Positions 5,695 through 7,760 of a stretch of DNA of 7,760 nucleotides are shown one piece after another (position 1 is the first letter of the stretch; the number at the start of each line of letters is the position of its first letter). The translations under genes were made by a program, and so were the position numbers. The notes under the pieces were generated by a model. It was given only the letters and a program-made list of their open reading frames with translations, had not been told where the DNA came from and ran no database searches. The DNA comes from Actinomycetes bacterium (GTDB taxonomy: Bacteria; Actinomycetota; Actinomycetes; Actinomycetales; Actinomycetaceae): contig JAEZVQ010000020.1 in the NCBI GenBank assembly GCA_023420745.1, forward strand, positions 1-7,760. Direction: 5' to 3'.

Positions 5695-6708
5695 ATGGAC
5701 CTCGAAGCGTTTGTCGCCGCCAATTCGCCGACGTGGAAGGAGCTCGACCGTCTCACGCGCTCCTCTCGCTTGTCCCCCGAGCAGGCAACACGTTTCGTCG
5801 ATCTCTACGAGCGTTCACTCACGCATCTGTCGATCATGAGGTCAAATGCGCCGGATCCGACGCTCGTCATGTCGTTGTCGTCAGTGGTGTCGAGGGCGCG
5901 TCGACGAATCGGATCGCATGCGCCGACGTCCGTGATGTCGCCAGTCAGGTTCTTGACCCGCACATTCCCCGCCGTTCTCTACCAGTTGCGTGCGTGGTGG
6001 CTGTGGTCGATGGTGATTTCGCTGATGGTCGCGACGCTGATCGGCTACTGGCTGGTCACACACCCCGAGCTGCACGACATGATTGCGCCGCCTGAACAAA
6101 TCCGCCAACTCGTCGAAAACGACTTTGCTGACTACTATTCGTCAGCTCCAGCACAAGATTTTGCACTGCACGTGTGGACGAATAACTCATGGGTGGCGAC
6201 GCAATGTATTGCGCTCGGTATCACGGGAGTCGGTGTCATCGCTGTGCTGTGGTCAAATATGACGAGTTTGGCTATCTCGGGTGCGCTGATGGTTTACCAC
6301 GGTCACGGTCCGGAGTTCTTCGGTCTCATCCTTCCGCACGGTGCCCTCGAACTCACCTCGGTATTTGTCGCCGCTGGCGCGGGGCTCGCCCTGTTCTGGT
6401 CGTGGGTAGCGCCGGGGGATCGTACACGCGCACAAGCACTGGCCCGCCAAGGTCGCATGACGGTCACGTGCGTTATCGGTCTGGTGCTCACGCTTCTGAT
6501 CTGTGGCATCCTCGAAGCCTTCATCACGCCCGCGCCGCTGATCACTCCGGTTCGTATTGGTATCGGACTGTCGATCTGGGGTGCTTTCATGTGTTACGCG
6601 CTGGTGTGGGGCCGCCGGGTTGTGCGCGAGGGTGACGACGGCGATCTCGCGGCATGGCAACGCGACGAGGATGTGGTGGGCGTCAGCGCCGACTCCGTGC
6701 TACGCTAG
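5695..6708 (+). CDS. SpoIIM/DUF95-like integral membrane protein
   Basis: 337 residues. The N-terminal domain of about 95 residues is hydrophilic and helical, beginning MDLEAFVAAN with the pattern SPTWKELDRL at 11-20. It is followed by about five hydrophobic segments (about 101-121, 167-185, 211-238, 256-278, 287-305) and an acidic C-terminal tail. LPHGALEL at 213-220 is the hallmark of the SpoIIM (stage II sporulation protein M) family. The family is widespread in bacteria that do not sporulate, so the name does not imply sporulation here. The frame is open 31 codons further upstream (ATG at 5602), but that extension lies inside the RDD gene and is arginine-rich. ATG 5695 matches the usual family N-terminus and has a correctly placed leaderless -10. 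Its divergent RDD partner suggests a joint envelope role (inference). No terminator separates it from the tRNA gene 10 bases downstream. Confidence 0.93.
   Translation: MDLEAFVAANSPTWKELDRLTRSSRLSPEQATRFVDLYERSLTHLSIMRSNAPDPTLVMSLSSVVSRARRRIGSHAPTSVMSPVRFLTRTFPAVLYQLRAWWLWSMVISLMVATLIGYWLVTHPELHDMIAPPEQIRQLVENDFADYYSSAPAQDFALHVWTNNSWVATQCIALGITGVGVIAVLWSNMTSLAISGALMVYHGHGPEFFGLILPHGALELTSVFVAAGAGLALFWSWVAPGDRTRAQALARQGRMTVTCVIGLVLTLLICGILEAFITPAPLITPVRIGIGLSIWGAFMCYALVWGRRVVREGDDGDLAAWQRDEDVVGVSADSVLR
6701..6706 (+). promoter_or_regulatory. Candidate -10 element of tRNA-Ser, inside the end of the SpoIIM-like CDS
   Basis: TACGCT (preceded by TGC) fits the actinobacterial -10 and overlaps the TAG stop codon at 6706-6708. 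Initiation about seven bases downstream, near 6713, would leave a 5' leader of roughly six bases before the mature tRNA 5' end at 6719. No good -35 is visible at 16-18 bp. Alternatively, the tRNA is made only by read-through from the upstream gene. Confidence 0.45.
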
Positions 6709-6718
6709 GGCTTCGTCT

Positions 6719-6808
6719 GGAGATGTCGCATAGTGGCCTAGTGCGCCTCCCTGCTAAGGAGGTTGGGGCGTTCGCCCCTCGCGGGTTCAAATCCCGCCAT
6801 CTCCGCCA
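6719..6808 (+). tRNA. tRNA-Ser (anticodon GCU)
   Basis: A class II tRNA read by hand. The acceptor stem GGAGATG (6719-6725) pairs perfectly with CATCTCC (6798-6804). The discriminator G is at 6805 and CCA is encoded at 6806-6808. The anticodon arm is CCTCC-CTGCTAA-GGAGG, giving anticodon GCT, which reads AGC/AGU serine codons. A long variable arm, GGGGCG-TT-CGCCCC, identifies a class II tRNA. The T arm is GCGGG-TTCAAAT-CCCGC. The D arm has a three-base-pair stem. The mature length of 90 with CCA is normal for tRNA-Ser. The gene is 10 bases downstream of the SpoIIM-like stop codon and is followed six bases later by an intrinsic terminator. Confidence 0.98.
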
Positions 6809-6814
6809 TCGGAT

Positions 6815-6849
6815 ATCCCACGCCGTCACGTGATGGCGTGGGATTTTTT
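6815..6849 (+). terminator. Intrinsic terminator of tRNA-Ser
   Basis: The ten-base arms ATCCCACGCC (6815-6824) and GGCGTGGGAT (6835-6844) pair perfectly around a ten-base loop that itself contains the palindrome TCACGTGA. Six T residues follow at 6844-6849. Its position just after the encoded CCA fits termination of the tRNA transcript, and of any read-through from the SpoIIM-like gene. Confidence 0.92.
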
Positions 6850-6952
6850 GTCCTGACATTCCTGTGTGATTGACGCGTGTGCTGTCGCGACTGTCATCTC
6901 CCATCAGATTGGTGTGCGCTTGTTCTACGTTTTGCTCAGTGGTTGGTGGCGT

Positions 6953-6991
6953 ACGAAAAAGAGCCCCTCTTTTTGAGGGGCTCTTTTTCGT
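6953..6991. terminator. Bidirectional intrinsic terminator between tRNA-Ser and the surface-protein gene
   Basis: A perfect inverted repeat with 17-base arms (6953-6969 and 6975-6991) around a five-T loop. The stem has a GAGCCCCTC core flanked by an A-tract on the left and a T-tract on the right, so each strand ends in a U run after a stable hairpin. It lies 52 bp past the stop of the minus-strand surface-protein gene and serves as its terminator, while also blocking transcription from the tRNA side. The roughly 100 bp between this element and the tRNA terminator (6850-6952) shows no gene or clear signal. Confidence 0.95.
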
Positions 6992-7043
6992 GTGACTAAC
7001 CGATGAGGTTACCTGCCGGTCAGTCGGTGGGCATCATCTGACA

Positions 7044-7760
7044 TCACCGGCTGAACCTGCGGCGGCTCATCAGGAGCACTACCCCGATCCCACCGAGGAC
7101 GAAGACCAAACCAGCGAGGGAAAGGTCAGCCCCCGTCATTGCGATCTTCGTACGGTTGCCGGTGGAGTCAGGTGTGTGTGCCGGCTTCTCGATGGTGGCG
7201 TTGGCAGGTGCCGTAATGGTTGACCCGTCGGGGAAGACCAACACCACATCAACCTGCTGTGTCCACTGATCGTCAGAGGACGGTTTCGTGTTCACGTCGG
7301 GGCGGATTTCCACCCTGGTACCTTCCGGCAGGTCGTAGTGACCGAGGATGAAGTTCCAGCGGTCATCGTCGGTCAGATCGTAACCGTAGGGGAAGGTCTG
7401 ATCTTGAGTTTCCAGCCCATCGGGGTACTCGTTCATGAATTTCTCAGCATCGGTATTGACGTGAACATTCACGGTGATTTCCGAAGAGCTGCCGTCGGGG
7501 TACGTGATGACCACGATTGCTTCTTTGTCACCGGGAGTGCTGGTGTCTACCGGATCCTTGAAGTCGAACCGTGTCCCCTCGGGGAAGAGCGGGTCACCCT
7601 TGTCATCGGTGGTGACAATCGCTTCTTCAGCCTCGGGCGACCCCAACTCGCTGCCCTGATCGACCACAATGCCCTTCGGTTTCGGCTGGTAGTAGCCGCT
7701 TGCCGGGCCAATCAAAGCCTTCGCGTCCACCGTACGCGTCGACCCATCACTAAAGGTCAC
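7044..7760 (-). CDS. Rib-repeat cell-wall surface protein with sortase-E-like anchor (5' end beyond window)
   Basis: C-terminal 238 residues of a surface protein; numbering here is from the window edge. The GTG at the edge lies inside a repeat (TFSDGST) and is not taken as the start. One Rib-type repeat occupies about 22-101, with PEGTR at 60-64 and TYPDGSSSE at 86-94. A diverged second copy follows at about 102-190 with PEGTR at 145-149 and FPDGST at 176-181. The repeats are acidic and extracellular. A short linker (about 191-205) leads to IAMTG at 206-210, a hydrophobic helix at 212-231 and the basic tail SRRRFSR. This layout is a sortase-sorted wall anchor. IAMTG lacks the proline of LPxTG and resembles the LAxTG motif used by class E sortases. 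Rib domains act as rigid stalks in Gram-positive adhesins, so a stalk or adhesion role is likely. The gene ends in a palindromic terminator. Confidence 0.9.
   Translation of the reverse strand: MTFSDGSTRTVDAKALIGPASGYYQPKPKGIVVDQGSELGSPEAEEAIVTTDDKGDPLFPEGTRFDFKDPVDTSTPGDKEAIVVITYPDGSSSEITVNVHVNTDAEKFMNEYPDGLETQDQTFPYGYDLTDDDRWNFILGHYDLPEGTRVEIRPDVNTKPSSDDQWTQQVDVVLVFPDGSTITAPANATIEKPAHTPDSTGNRTKIAMTGADLSLAGLVFVLGGIGVVLLMSRRRFSR

Noticed and set aside
6870..6897. Possible promoter TTGACG with a 16-bp spacer and TGTCAT
   Set aside because: The -10 match is poor, and nothing downstream on the plus strand could be expressed before the terminator at 6953.
6683..6904. 73-codon minus-strand frame containing WRDLNPRG
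   Set aside because: This is the antisense translation of the tRNA-Ser gene, a well-known spurious protein motif. The tRNA folds perfectly on the plus strand.
6719..6991. tRNA-Ser as a phage or island attachment site
   Set aside because: No direct repeat of the tRNA 3' end and no integrase gene is present in the window; only the neighbourhood is suggestive.
7758..7760. GTG at the right edge as the start of the surface-protein gene
   Set aside because: It falls inside a repeat unit (a DGST strand end), and the protein would lack a signal peptide, so the true start must be beyond the window.

Overview
The window looks like part of an actinobacterial chromosome. G+C is moderately high (upper fifties percent by eye), coding is dense, and several genes have no Shine-Dalgarno sequence but a -10-like hexamer 6-7 nt before the start codon, which is the leaderless arrangement common in Actinomycetota. 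The families present (DUF5926-like, RDD, SpoIIM-like, a large actinobacterial polytopic membrane protein, and a Rib-type surface protein with a sortase-E-like anchor) fit the same phylum. The Rib-type protein suggests a Corynebacterium-like or other host-associated lineage, but the genus cannot be fixed from sequence alone.

Layout. Positions 1-812 (minus) hold the first 270 codons of a D-2-hydroxyacid dehydrogenase that runs off the left edge. A 193-bp divergent intergenic region follows. A plus-strand pair comes next: a DUF5926-like protein (1006-1893) and a family 2 glycosyltransferase (1908-2744). The glycosyltransferase converges on, and overlaps by 55 bp, a 719-residue polytopic membrane protein (2690-4849, minus). 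That protein lies 15 bp downstream of an RDD-family membrane protein (4865-5659, minus), and the two probably form one transcript. A SpoIIM/DUF95-like membrane protein (5695-6708, plus) starts 35 bp away in the opposite direction. Ten bases after its stop codon is tRNA-Ser(GCU) with an encoded CCA (6719-6808), followed by an intrinsic terminator. A second, perfectly palindromic and probably bidirectional terminator (6953-6991) separates the tRNA from the 3' end of a Rib-repeat cell-wall surface protein (7044-7760, minus) whose 5' part lies beyond the right edge.

How it fits together. The middle of the window is a block of envelope genes: a cytoplasmic glycosyltransferase, a large membrane protein with an extracytoplasmic N-terminal domain, and an RDD/SpoIIM-like membrane pair read from a shared 35-bp promoter gap. 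No enzyme reaction can be assigned to the membrane proteins. No CRISPR array, transposase, phage gene or recognised defence system was found. The points most worth a second look are the paired leaderless promoters, the 3'-3' gene overlap, the 11-residue repeat in the large membrane protein, and the unusual IAMTG anchor of the surface protein.
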